NCBI GenBank assembly: GCA_963755055.1
Contig: CAVWIS010000022.1
Coordinates: forward strand, 310,001 to 374,000
Direction of reading: 5' to 3'
Source of the DNA: AP-16 sp963755055
GTDB lineage: Bacteria; Pseudomonadota; Alphaproteobacteria; Rhizobiales; Xanthobacteraceae
Length of the DNA: 64,000 nucleotides
Position numbers and translations under genes: made by a program. This document shows positions 36,912 to 45,370 of the stretch, in pieces (within the stretch, counting starts at the first letter, position 1; each line of letters starts with the position of its first letter). Below the pieces are notes generated by a model that worked only from the letters and a program-made list of their open reading frames with translations, had not been told where the DNA came from and searched no databases.

Positions 36912-37790
36912 GGCGGGCCCCTGGGCGCTCGCGCGTCGGCGACGGCGCGGGCAACGACGCGTTCGACCAGGACCCGCGCCAGGGCGAGCCGATATTCCGC
37001 GTCGGCGACGTGATCCTCCATCGGGGTGACGGAGCGCGCCGCATGGTCGGCGAGCTCGGCCGCCAGCGCCCCGTCGGCGGAGCGGCCGAGGAATGCCGAC
37101 GTCTCGATCGCGATCGGGCGGTTGTCGACACCGCCGAGCCCAAGCGACAAATTCTCGATTGTCGTGCCGTCCGCGGCGAGACGCACCTGGCACGCCGCCG
37201 CCGCAATGGCGAAGTCGCCATGGCGCTGGGCGATCTCCTCGAAGGCATGGCCGGCATCGGCCGGCGTCCGCGGCCATTCCAGCGCCACCAGCAGCTCGTC
37301 GGGCCGGCGCGCCGTGGTGAGCGCGCCGAGGAAAAAATCCCGCGCCGGCACCCGGCGCTCGCGGCGCCTCCCGCGCAGCACCACCACGCCGCCGGTCACC
37401 ACCAGGCACAAGGGGATCTCGGCGCTCGGATCGGCATGCGCGACCGAGCCGCCGAGCGTGCCGCGGTTGCGGGTCTGGAAGTGGCCGACCCAGGGGAGCG
37501 CCAGCGCCAGCAGCGGCACTTCTCGCGCCACGACCGGCGAGGCGAGCGCGTCCGCCTGCACCGCTGTGGCGCCGGTGACGAGAACCTGATCGCGAAGCTC
37601 GATGCCGCGCAGCGCCGCAATGCGCCCGATATCGATCACCGCCCGCGGGCGCACCATGCGCAGGTTGAGCATCGGCCCGAGGGTCATGCCGCCGGCCAGC
37701 ACCACGGCATCCTCGCCGAGCTCGGCCATGAGTTCCCACCGCGTCAGCGACCGTCTCGGCCCGACAATAATCGAAGCGCGCGGGCTTCAT
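36908..37790 (-). CDS. Molybdenum hydroxylase FAD-binding subunit (CoxM type), frameshift near its 5' end
   Basis: FAD subunit of about 293 residues. MKPARFDYCRAETVADAV is the expected N-terminus but lies in another frame from the rest. One extra base at about 37733 explains it, joining AVG to LMAELGEDAVVLAGGMTLGP. VLAGGMTLGPMLNLR is the first FAD loop and TRNRGTLGGSVAHADPSAEI the second. If the shift is real, an internal ATG at 37729 gives a protein without the first strand. Order in the operon: large subunit, FAD subunit, Fe-S subunit, ligase, crotonase, importer. Confidence 0.87.
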
Positions 37791-40762
37791 GGCGCGCGCC
37801 CAAGCAGCGCGGCAAGTCGCGTCAGCAATCGACGCCAAGAACTGCCCGCACGCGGCGAGATCCGCTGCTCCAGCGCGCCGAAAAATTCCGCCACCATGAG
37901 GCGGGTCACGGTGCCCAGCATGCGCTGGCCGACGGCGGCGACTTTTCCGCCGACGCTTGCCTGATACCGGTAGGCGAGCCTCGTCCGGCCGCCCTCTTGT
38001 GTCAGCGTGACGAAACCCTCGCCCGAGCCGAAGCCGAGCGCGCCGCTCGCCTTGCCGATGAGCCGCAGCGAGCGGTTCTCCTGCTTGTCGGCGAGCGCGA
38101 TCTCCACCGCATAGAGCCCGCGGATGCCGGCGACGCCGATCATCACCTCGGCGCTGTAATGATCAGGTCCGTCCTGCACCAGCCGCCGGCAACCTGGAAC
38201 GACTGCGGCCAGCTCCTGCGGATCGATCAGCCGCCGCCACACTTCTGCCACCGGCGCGTCGAGCACGACCTCGCCCTCGCCAGTCAGGCCGCCCGGCACG
38301 GGTCGAGACGCGCCTGCGGCGCTTTTCGCCGACGGCCGCACGGCGCCCGGCTCCTTGCCATTCGCCAGCGCCCACACCCGGCGCAAGGTCAACGGCAGCT
38401 CGACGTCGTCGCGGCCGAGCGCATCGGCGACCGCATTGGCGATGGCGGCGGGCGTCAGCATCGAGCTGCCGTCGCCCATGCCCTTGGCGCCCAGCGCATT
38501 CATGGGAGACGGCGTCTCCACATGCCCGATGACGAGCGGCGGCACCTCCATGGCGGTCGGGCACAGGTAGTCGGCGAAGGTGCCCGACAAGAAATGGCCC
38601 TGCTCGTCATAGGAAAACTCCTCCATCAAGGCAGCCCCGAGCCCGTGAGCGAAGCCGCCAAAAATCTGGCCCTCGACGATGCGCGGATTGAGCTGGCGGC
38701 CGACGTCGTGCACCGAGACATACTTGTCGATGCGGATCGCTCCGGTCCGCGCATCGACCTCGATAGCCGCGAGGTCGATGACGAAGCCGTAGGTGGCGGC
38801 CGAGGCGATGCGGTCGTGGTCGTCGGGCGAGCCGAGCTCGGCGGGAGACAGCACCACGGTCTCCTGCAGCCCGGGAGCCATTCCGGCCGGCAGGCCCGCC
38901 GGATTCCAGTGGGCGCGCGCCGCCACGCGGCGAAACGGCAGGCCCTGGTTGGACTGGCCGACGACGCGCGCATAGCCGTCGACCAGCTCGATGCGGTCGG
39001 CGGACGTCTCCAGCGCGTCGGCGGCGATGAGTTTTATCTTGGTGGCGACATTGCCGGCAGCCTCGGCGATGGCGCCGACCACTATTGCGGCAAAGCGGTT
39101 GGAATAGTTGCCCGACGCAATCGACCAGGCGCTGGTCAGCGTGTCCATCTCGGTGACCACCTCGATGTCGCCGGGCGCCAATCCCAGCGCGTCGGCGACG
39201 ATCTGGGCGGCGACCGTCGCATGGCCCTGCCCGTTCGGCGTGCTGCACAGGCGGAGCGTGACGCTGCCGCTCGGGTCGACCGACAGCGCGGCGCTGGCGC
39301 TGGCCCCGGACTTTTCGTCGCTACGGCCGCGCTCCTCGGGGGTCTGCGCCAGCCCCACATAAGCCATGTTGGAGCCCGACGGCTCGATTCCCGCCGCGAT
39401 GCCGATGCCGTAGCGGCGGCCCTCGCGGCGTGCCTCGTCGCGCCGGCGCAGCAAATCGTCGTAGCCGGCGAGACGGATGAGCTCGTCGAGGGCTGCCGGG
39501 TAGTCGCCGGCATCCAGGATGGAGCCGGCCGGGCAGCGGTAGGGAAAAGCATCGGGCGGCACGAAATTGCGCCGGCGCAACTCGGCGGAATCGAGGCCGA
39601 GCCCGCGCGCTGCGATGTCCATCAGGCGCTCGAGCGCGAAATAGAATTGCGGGCCGCCATAGCCGCGGTTGAGGCCGACCGGCGTGCGGTTGGTGACCAC
39701 GAGCTCGTTGTCGACCGCGATGTTGCGCACCCGGTAGCAGCCGTTGGACGCCGCATGCATGCGGTAGAGCGAGGCCGGCTCCGGCGGCCGGATATAGGCG
39801 CCCATGTTGGCGACGTTGCGGAATTTGAGCGCGGTGAGCTCGCCGTCGCGGGTAAACGCGCCGGCGACCGTTCCGGTGCGGTCGCTCGACGCGGAGGCGG
39901 CGGTGAGATGCTCGGCGCGGTCCTCGATCCATTTGACCGGCCGCCCGAGCCGGCGGCTGACCGCGGAGATCAGCACGATGTAGGACAGCACCGCCTGCTT
40001 GACGCCGAAGCTGCCGCCGCTGGCGGGCGGAGTGATCAGCCGCAGCCGGTTTCCCGGCACTTTCAGCGCGCCGGCCATCAGCGGCTGCAGCACGAACGGA
40101 CCCTGGAAATTCGACCAGACAGTGAAGCGCTCGGGTGCCGGCTCGAAATGCGCGATGACGCCGAACGTCTCCATCGGGGTCGAGCCGTAGCGCGGATACG
40201 AGTAGGAGAGCTCAAAGATCCTGTCGGCTTCCGCGAAGGCGCGCTCCGGGTCGCCGTAGCGAAAGGTGCGCCGGTTCACGACATTGGAGCCCGCCTTGTC
40301 GTGCAGCAGCGGGGCGCCGTCGACCAAGGCGGCCGCGATGTCGACCACCGCCGGCAACGGCTCGTAATCGATCTCGATCAGATCGCAGGCATCCTCGGCG
40401 ATGTAGCGGTCGCTGGCGACCACGACGGCGACCGGCTCGCCGACATAGCGCACCCGGTCGATGGCAAACGGGTAATAGGCGATCGGGGCCCTGACCACGC
40501 TGGGGATCGGCCCGACCGCATCCGCGAGATCGGCTCCGGTCACCACGCCTGCGACGCCGCCGAGCGCCCGGGCGGCGCCGGTGTCGATCCGGCGGATGCG
40601 CGCATGCGGGTGCGGCGAGCGCAGCACCGCGGCATGCATGAGCCCCGGCAGCGGCGACAGGTCGTCGATGAACCGCGCACGGCCGGTGAGCAGCGCCTGG
40701 TCCTCGCGGCGCGCCACCGGCGACCCGACGAACGGCGCGCGGGCTGAAGCTGTCGTTTGCAC
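37787..40762 (-). CDS. Molybdenum hydroxylase large subunit fused to a CoxG-type domain
   Basis: Protein of 991 residues. Residues 1-780 are a xanthine-oxidase-family molybdopterin subunit (GRARFIDDLSPLPGLMHAAV; TPPASGGSFGVKQAVLSYIV; TPNGQGHATVAAQIVADALG). The loop that is AYRCSFR in CO dehydrogenase reads GLNRGYGGPQ, so this is not form I CO dehydrogenase. Residues about 825-965 (GEGEVVLDAPVAEVWRRLID to VAEFFGALEQRI) form a CoxG/SRPBCC domain that is normally a separate protein. The conserved catalytic Glu of the GxGE motif is Asp here (GAKGMGDGSS). It would hydroxylate an unidentified heteroaromatic, aldehyde or CoA-linked substrate in the cytoplasm. Confidence 0.9.
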   Translation of the reverse strand: MQTTASARAPFVGSPVARREDQALLTGRARFIDDLSPLPGLMHAAVLRSPHPHARIRRIDTGAARALGGVAGVVTGADLADAVGPIPSVVRAPIAYYPFAIDRVRYVGEPVAVVVASDRYIAEDACDLIEIDYEPLPAVVDIAAALVDGAPLLHDKAGSNVVNRRTFRYGDPERAFAEADRIFELSYSYPRYGSTPMETFGVIAHFEPAPERFTVWSNFQGPFVLQPLMAGALKVPGNRLRLITPPASGGSFGVKQAVLSYIVLISAVSRRLGRPVKWIEDRAEHLTAASASSDRTGTVAGAFTRDGELTALKFRNVANMGAYIRPPEPASLYRMHAASNGCYRVRNIAVDNELVVTNRTPVGLNRGYGGPQFYFALERLMDIAARGLGLDSAELRRRNFVPPDAFPYRCPAGSILDAGDYPAALDELIRLAGYDDLLRRRDEARREGRRYGIGIAAGIEPSGSNMAYVGLAQTPEERGRSDEKSGASASAALSVDPSGSVTLRLCSTPNGQGHATVAAQIVADALGLAPGDIEVVTEMDTLTSAWSIASGNYSNRFAAIVVGAIAEAAGNVATKIKLIAADALETSADRIELVDGYARVVGQSNQGLPFRRVAARAHWNPAGLPAGMAPGLQETVVLSPAELGSPDDHDRIASAATYGFVIDLAAIEVDARTGAIRIDKYVSVHDVGRQLNPRIVEGQIFGGFAHGLGAALMEEFSYDEQGHFLSGTFADYLCPTAMEVPPLVIGHVETPSPMNALGAKGMGDGSSMLTPAAIANAVADALGRDDVELPLTLRRVWALANGKEPGAVRPSAKSAAGASRPVPGGLTGEGEVVLDAPVAEVWRRLIDPQELAAVVPGCRRLVQDGPDHYSAEVMIGVAGIRGLYAVEIALADKQENRSLRLIGKASGALGFGSGEGFVTLTQEGGRTRLAYRYQASVGGKVAAVGQRMLGTVTRLMVAEFFGALEQRISPRAGSSWRRLLTRLAALLGRAP

Positions 40763-41301
40763 TGGGTCTCCGAAGCAACCGGCACGGCAGAAATGACAGG
40801 CGGATTATAACGATAACCGGGCCTGATAGAACGGCCGCCTTTATCCGCCGAAATGATTAGGCGCGAGCTAGGCTCGCTCTGCGCACGGCCGTTCAGCTGA
40901 TGGATTGTCGACGCCGCACACGCGCTCTACCTCCCCCTGGAGGGGCCCTGGAGGGGACCGGCCGCAGCGCAGCGACGGCCGGTCGGGTGGGGGTGACAGC
41001 CTCACGATCAAGCTCCGTGCCCGTGCCTTTCACCCCACCCCGCGCGCTTCGCGCGCGACCTTCCCCCAGGGGTGAAAACCTCCGGGGCAAGGCATGCATT
41101 TCACCAACCAAAAGCGTGTCCCTTACGGACGGACACGCCGGAAAATTTGCAAAGCGCAAATTTGCAGGCCTCGCCCATGTTTCGCCGGAATTGCCCGGCA
41201 TCTCATCGACCGCTCGGATGCGGCCGGATGCGGAGGCCGGTTCGGGCGCACTGCTTCGTCGGGGACGTTCGGCAACCCACGGCTTCTCCCGCGGAGCAAC
41301 G
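40763..41301. other. Gene-free stretch with a palindromic repeat and two hairpins
   Basis: No supported gene in 539 bp. It holds the divergent promoters of the hydroxylase operon and the RnfD-like gene. About 40931-41080 is a CTCCCCC/GGGGGAGG-type intergenic repeat. Two hairpins follow: GCGTGTCC/GGACACGC at 41114-41138 and AAATTTGC/GCAAATTT at 41143-41163. Confidence 0.55.
40931..41080. repeat. Palindromic intergenic repeat (third CTCCCC-type element)
   Basis: CTCCCCCTGGAGG at the left and CCTTCCCCCAGGGGTG at the right flank internal pairs such as CGGCCGCAGCGCAGCGACGGCCG and CGCGCGCTTCGCGCGCG. Same general class as the elements at 22.1 and 32.6 kb. Confidence 0.65.
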
Positions 41302-42132
41302 ATGTCGCATTTGATTCCTCGAAAGAGCTTCTGGGCCGACGCCCGGCACTATCAGATTGCCGCGCTCGCGCTGCTGCTCGTCATCAATTTCACCGCGATC
41401 GATTTCGGCGCCAGGCCGCCGGCGAGCGCGCTGGCCATCCTGAGCGCGCTGGCGACCCAGATCGCGTGCTCGCGCTGGCTCGGGCTCGCCCGCCTCGACC
41501 TGCGCTCGCCGCTGATCACCGGGCTGTCGCTCAGCCTGCTGCTGCGGGCGGACGATCCGTGGATCCACGCGGCGGCCGGATTCATCGCGATCGCATCGAA
41601 ATTCGTGCTGCGGGTCGACGGCAAGCACATCTTCAATCCGGCGGGACTCGCCATCGTGGTGCTGCTCGTCTCATCCAACGGAGTGTGGATCTCGCCCGGC
41701 CAGTGGGGCGCCGAGATCTGGTTCGCGACGCTGGTCGGATTCTTCGCCATCCTGGTGCTGCACGCGGCGCGACGCGCCGACATGGCGCTGTTCTTCCTCG
41801 GCAGCCATGCGGCGCTGCTGGTCGGTCGCGCGCTGTGGCTCGGCGATCCGCTGGCGATCCCGCTGCATCAGCTGCAGAGCGGCTCGCTGCTGATCTTCTC
41901 GTTCTTCATGATTTCTGATCCGCGAACCTCGCCGGACTCGCGGCTCGGCCGCTTCCTGTTCGCGCTCGCGGTTGCCGGGCTCGGACACTGGCTCGCGTTC
42001 TTCATGCAGATGCGGCCGGCGCTCTACGTGGCGCTGATCGCGCTCTCGCCGCTCATCCTCCTCATCGACCGCCTCCTGCCCGCCCAGCGGTTCACCTGGA
42101 CCAGGCCCGCCACCCAAGGAGTTTTGCCATGA
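41302..42132 (+). CDS. RnfD/NqrB-like membrane protein
   Basis: Inner-membrane protein of 276 residues with about ten helices, related to subunit D of Rnf complexes. DGKHIFNPAGLAIVVLL and SGSLLIFSFFMISDPRTSPD match conserved RnfD/NqrB segments; in true RnfD a Thr in the second region carries covalent FMN (SGAT), and here the segment reads SGSL. No other Rnf subunit is nearby. The 3' end overlaps the DUF2330 gene by 4 bp, so the two probably act together. Its redox role is unproven. Confidence 0.8.
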   Translation: MSHLIPRKSFWADARHYQIAALALLLVINFTAIDFGARPPASALAILSALATQIACSRWLGLARLDLRSPLITGLSLSLLLRADDPWIHAAAGFIAIASKFVLRVDGKHIFNPAGLAIVVLLVSSNGVWISPGQWGAEIWFATLVGFFAILVLHAARRADMALFFLGSHAALLVGRALWLGDPLAIPLHQLQSGSLLIFSFFMISDPRTSPDSRLGRFLFALAVAGLGHWLAFFMQMRPALYVALIALSPLILLIDRLLPAQRFTWTRPATQGVLP

Positions 42133-43451
42133 CCGCCAAGCTCACCTCCCGCCTCAAGGCCGCCGTCGCGGGCGCGGCGCTGCTCGCCGCGCTGGCCGGG
42201 CCGGCCGCGGCGTTCTGCGGCTTCTACGTCGCCAAGGCGGACTCGAAGCTGTTCAACAAGTCCTCCAAGGTGGTGCTGTCGCGCGACGGCGACGCCACCG
42301 CGATCACCATGGCGAGCGACTACGACGGCGAGCCGAAGGAGTTCGCCGTGGTCATCCCGGTGCCGACCTTCATCGAGCGCAAGCAGATCGGCGTGGTCGA
42401 GATGAAGACGATCGATCATCTCGACGCCTTCACGGCGCCGCGGCTGGTCGAGTACCACGACTTCGATCCCTGCAATCCACCGCTGATGGCGGTCGCCTCC
42501 AGCGCGCCCGGCGGGGTCCGCTTTTCGTCCGCCAGCGCCGACAGCTTGCGCCACAAGGGCGTGACCGTGGAGGCGACCTACGACGTCGGCGAGTACGACG
42601 TCTCGATCCTCTCGGCGCAGGAGAGCGACGGCCTCGTCAACTGGCTGACCGACAACGGCTACCGGATTCCGGCCGGCGCCGACAAGGTGCTGGCGAGCTA
42701 CATCCGGCAAAACATGCGGTTCTTCGTCGCCAAGGTGAACCTCGACCGCATGGAGCTGATGGGCAACAAGTTTTTGCGCCCGCTGCAGGTGCGCTACCAG
42801 ACGGCGAAATTCATGCTGCCGCTGCGGCTCGGCACGGTGAACGCCAGCGGCCCGCAGGACCTGATCGTCTACACGCTGACGAAAAACGGCCGCGTCGAGA
42901 CATCGAACTACCGCAACGTAAAACTGCCGACCGGCATGGACGTTCCGCTCTACGTCAAGGACGAGTTCGGCCCGTTCTACAAGGCGATGTTCGACCGTGC
43001 GGTCGAGCGCGAAGACATGCGCGCGGTTTTTGTCGAATATGCCTGGGACATGGGATGGTGCGACCCCTGCGCGACCGATCCGCTGAGCAACAAGCAGCTG
43101 GTGGAGCTCGGCGCCCGCTGGATCGCCAGCGACGACGCCACTCCGTTCCGCTCGCGCGGCGGCTCCAACGTGTTCGTCACCCGGCTGCACGTGCGCTACG
43201 ATGCGGCGCATTTCCCCGAGGACCTGGCGCTGATGGAGACCCGCGACCGCGAGAATTTTCAGGGCCGCTACGTGCTGCGCCATCCCTATCGGGGCAGCGC
43301 CAGCTGCCCGGCCGCCGAGAAGTATCGCGCGACGCTGCCGGCGCGCTTCCGCCAGGAGGCCGAGAATCTCTCGCGACTGACCGGCTGGCTGCTAGCCGAC
43401 ATCGAGACCCGGATGGAAGGCGCGGGCCAGCCAGTGAAGCCGGCGAGGTGA
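42129..43451 (+). CDS. DUF2330 domain secreted protein
   Basis: Exported protein of 440 residues with a signal peptide ending near GPAAAF. The mature start CGFYVAKADSKLFNKSSKVV and the segment VVIPVPTFIERKQIGVVEMK are typical of DUF2330. A cluster WCDPCATDPL near residue 317 and a C-terminal SCPAAEKYRATLPARFRQEA are also characteristic. Function is unknown. ATGA overlap with the RnfD-like gene indicates translational coupling. Confidence 0.88.
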   Translation: MTAKLTSRLKAAVAGAALLAALAGPAAAFCGFYVAKADSKLFNKSSKVVLSRDGDATAITMASDYDGEPKEFAVVIPVPTFIERKQIGVVEMKTIDHLDAFTAPRLVEYHDFDPCNPPLMAVASSAPGGVRFSSASADSLRHKGVTVEATYDVGEYDVSILSAQESDGLVNWLTDNGYRIPAGADKVLASYIRQNMRFFVAKVNLDRMELMGNKFLRPLQVRYQTAKFMLPLRLGTVNASGPQDLIVYTLTKNGRVETSNYRNVKLPTGMDVPLYVKDEFGPFYKAMFDRAVEREDMRAVFVEYAWDMGWCDPCATDPLSNKQLVELGARWIASDDATPFRSRGGSNVFVTRLHVRYDAAHFPEDLALMETRDRENFQGRYVLRHPYRGSASCPAAEKYRATLPARFRQEAENLSRLTGWLLADIETRMEGAGQPVKPAR

Positions 43452-43575
43452 GGTCCGGACGCGCGCCATTTTCCGGCAAACTTCTTTGTGAGCGGCCTCG
43501 CGACTGATTGGACCTCTGCCTAAATGACGGTAGCGCCGTGCTTCTCGCCGCCGCAAGCCAGCTGGGAGATTGCGG

Positions 43576-43833
43576 ATGACCGCTCCCGATCAGATCACAA
43601 TTCCCCGACGGGCAACCGCCCTGCTGGCGACGCTTGCCGCCATGGCGACCGTCATATGCTTCGTCGCCGCGCACGCGCAGGCGGCGTCAGGCCCGAGCTA
43701 CGCTACCTGTCGGGCGAAGGTGACGAGCAGCCCGGTCTATCTGGGCGGCAGGGATTCGAGCCTCGCCTGCGCACAGCCCTGCGAGGCCGCGATCCAGCGC
43801 TGCATGGAGCACGGCGGCGTGTTCGATCGCTGA
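43576..43833 (+). CDS. Small secreted protein with four cysteines
   Basis: Predicted exported protein of 85 residues of unknown function. A signal peptide with the core ALLATLAAMATVICFVAAHA is followed by SGPSYATCRAKVTSSPVYLG and LACAQPCEAAIQRCMEHGGV. The four cysteines in the mature part could form two disulfides. It lies 124 bp downstream of the DUF2330 gene, on the same strand, and ends 12 bp before a convergent gene. Confidence 0.65.
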   Translation: MTAPDQITIPRRATALLATLAAMATVICFVAAHAQAASGPSYATCRAKVTSSPVYLGGRDSSLACAQPCEAAIQRCMEHGGVFDR

Positions 43834-43845
43834 GGCCTTGCGGGT

Positions 43846-44448
43846 TCAGACCGGCCGGTCGTCGTTGTGGCCTTGCAGCCGCTTGGCGTAGCGGGGCATG
43901 ACGCTGGGCTGGATCGACCCGCCCGGCGCCGGCCGCTCGACGCCGAAGACGTAGCCGGGAAAATCGAGCGTGCGCTGGATGCTCCAGATCCGCTCGTGCT
44001 CGTGCGGCGGCAGGATTTCCGCCGGATCCCCCACCGCGATCCAGCCGATCGGAACGACCGCGTCCTCGGGCAGCACCGTCCGCAGGTGCACGATGCCGTT
44101 GATGCGAACCTCGGCGCGGGCGCCGATGCGGGCGCCGTTGAACACCGTGGCGCCGGTCGCCAGGAAGACATTATCGGCGATCTCGCAGCCGGTGAGGCAG
44201 GCGCGCGGCCCGACCAGTACATTGTCGCCGATGCGCACGGGGTTGTGGCGAACGCCGCGGATCACCGCCGTGTCCATGATGACGCAGCTCTCGCCGATCG
44301 CGACGGGGCCGCTCTCGGCGGTGAGGACGGCGCCAAAACCGATCGAGCAGTTGGCGCCGATGGTGACGTCGCCGCACACCACCGCGTTGGGGGCGACCCG
44401 GCTGGTCGGGTCGACGGTCGGCCGCTTGCCGTCATGGCTGTACAGCAT
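43846..44448 (-). CDS. Gamma-carbonic anhydrase-like hexapeptide-repeat protein
   Basis: Left-handed beta-helix protein of 200 residues. Hexapeptide turns run from RVAPNAVVCGDVTIGANCSI through VVPIGWIAVGDPAEILPP. The family usually binds zinc through three histidines; RHNPVRIGDNVLVG and VHLRTVLP supply candidates, but the set is not complete by eye, so it may be a non-enzymatic relative or bind metal differently. Last gene of the unit that contains the Cys-rich proteins and the DsbA-like protein, 80 bp after the latter. Confidence 0.78.
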   Translation of the reverse strand: MLYSHDGKRPTVDPTSRVAPNAVVCGDVTIGANCSIGFGAVLTAESGPVAIGESCVIMDTAVIRGVRHNPVRIGDNVLVGPRACLTGCEIADNVFLATGATVFNGARIGARAEVRINGIVHLRTVLPEDAVVPIGWIAVGDPAEILPPHEHERIWSIQRTLDFPGYVFGVERPAPGGSIQPSVMPRYAKRLQGHNDDRPV

Positions 44449-44528
44449 TGCGTTCTCCGCCTGATGGCACCCCCCGGGCACAGGGTCGCGAACGACGTCG
44501 CCGTCCCGGACGGCAAACCGCCATCGGA

Positions 44529-45332
44529 TTACTTGCGCGCCGCCGCGATCTTGTCCTTCAGCGCGGCGAGGCCGACCGCGCCGACCACGACGTTCTCGCC
44601 GACGACGTAGCTCGGCGTGCCGTTGATGCCGAGCGCCTTGGCGAGCTTGGCGCTCTCCTCCAGCGTCGCCCTGACCTCGCTGCTTGCCATGTCGCGCTCC
44701 AGCCGCGCCATGTCGAGGCCGAGCTCGCGGGCAATGGCCAGCGCGTGCTGCCGGCTCGCCGGTCCCCGATGCGCCAGCATCTCGCGGTGGAACTTGAGGT
44801 AGGCCGCGCCGGAGGAATCCTGCATGCGGACCGCGACGGCAACCTCGGCGGCGTCGCGCGAGGCGGCGCCGAGCACGGGAAATTCCTTGAGGACCAGTTT
44901 GAGCCGCGGCTCCTCCTCGAGGAGCGCCAGCGTGTCGGCGAGCGCGCGTTTGCAGAAGCCGCAATTGTAGTCGAAGAACTCGACCACCGTGATGTCGCTC
45001 TCGGGGTTGCCGAGGGTGACCTGGTGGGCGGAGCCGAACAGCGCCGCGGCATTGCTCCTCACGGCGGTGGACTTGTCGGCGACCTCCGCGGAGGCCGCCT
45101 GCCTGCGCCGCTTCATCAGGTCGGCGATGGCGCCCTGCACCACCTCGGGATGCCGCGCGATATAATCCTTGACGATGCGCTCGACCGTCTCCGGATGGCT
45201 GGCGAGATGACGCTCGATGACCTGCTCGATGGTCGCCTCGAGGTCGGCCGGCGGGGTTTCCGCATGGCTCGCCGGGGTCGGCGCCAGCATGGCGATCGCG
45301 GCTGCTGTCAGGACGGAGCGGATCGGGGTCAT
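44529..45332 (-). CDS. DsbA/DsbG-family thiol-disulfide oxidoreductase
   Basis: Periplasmic thioredoxin-fold protein of 267 residues with a signal peptide ending near ASHAE. The active site is in ITVVEFFDYNCGFCKRALAD (CGFC), and the cis-proline loop in LGINGTPSYVVGENVVVG. An N-terminal helical segment (IEQVIERHLASHPETVERIV) resembles the Com1/ScsC-type subgroup, where it can mediate oligomerisation. It lies 38 bp downstream of a 1215-residue Cys-rich protein gene, whose disulfides are its likely substrate (inference). An upstream ATG at 45374 is in frame. Confidence 0.9.
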   Translation of the reverse strand: MTPIRSVLTAAAIAMLAPTPASHAETPPADLEATIEQVIERHLASHPETVERIVKDYIARHPEVVQGAIADLMKRRRQAASAEVADKSTAVRSNAAALFGSAHQVTLGNPESDITVVEFFDYNCGFCKRALADTLALLEEEPRLKLVLKEFPVLGAASRDAAEVAVAVRMQDSSGAAYLKFHREMLAHRGPASRQHALAIARELGLDMARLERDMASSEVRATLEESAKLAKALGINGTPSYVVGENVVVGAVGLAALKDKIAAARK

Positions 45333-45370
45333 CGTGGAAGTCCCTTTCGAAGAATCGGCGCGCACGAGGC

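Noticed and set aside
36890..40747. A 1285-residue open frame on the plus strand opposite the hydroxylase genes
   Set aside because: It has no recognisable domain, is Arg/Gly/Ala/His-rich and mirrors the codon periodicity of the real minus-strand genes.
37787..40762. Form I carbon monoxide dehydrogenase large subunit
   Set aside because: The AYRCSFR active-site loop is absent (GLNRGYGGPQ instead), so CO oxidation is not supported.
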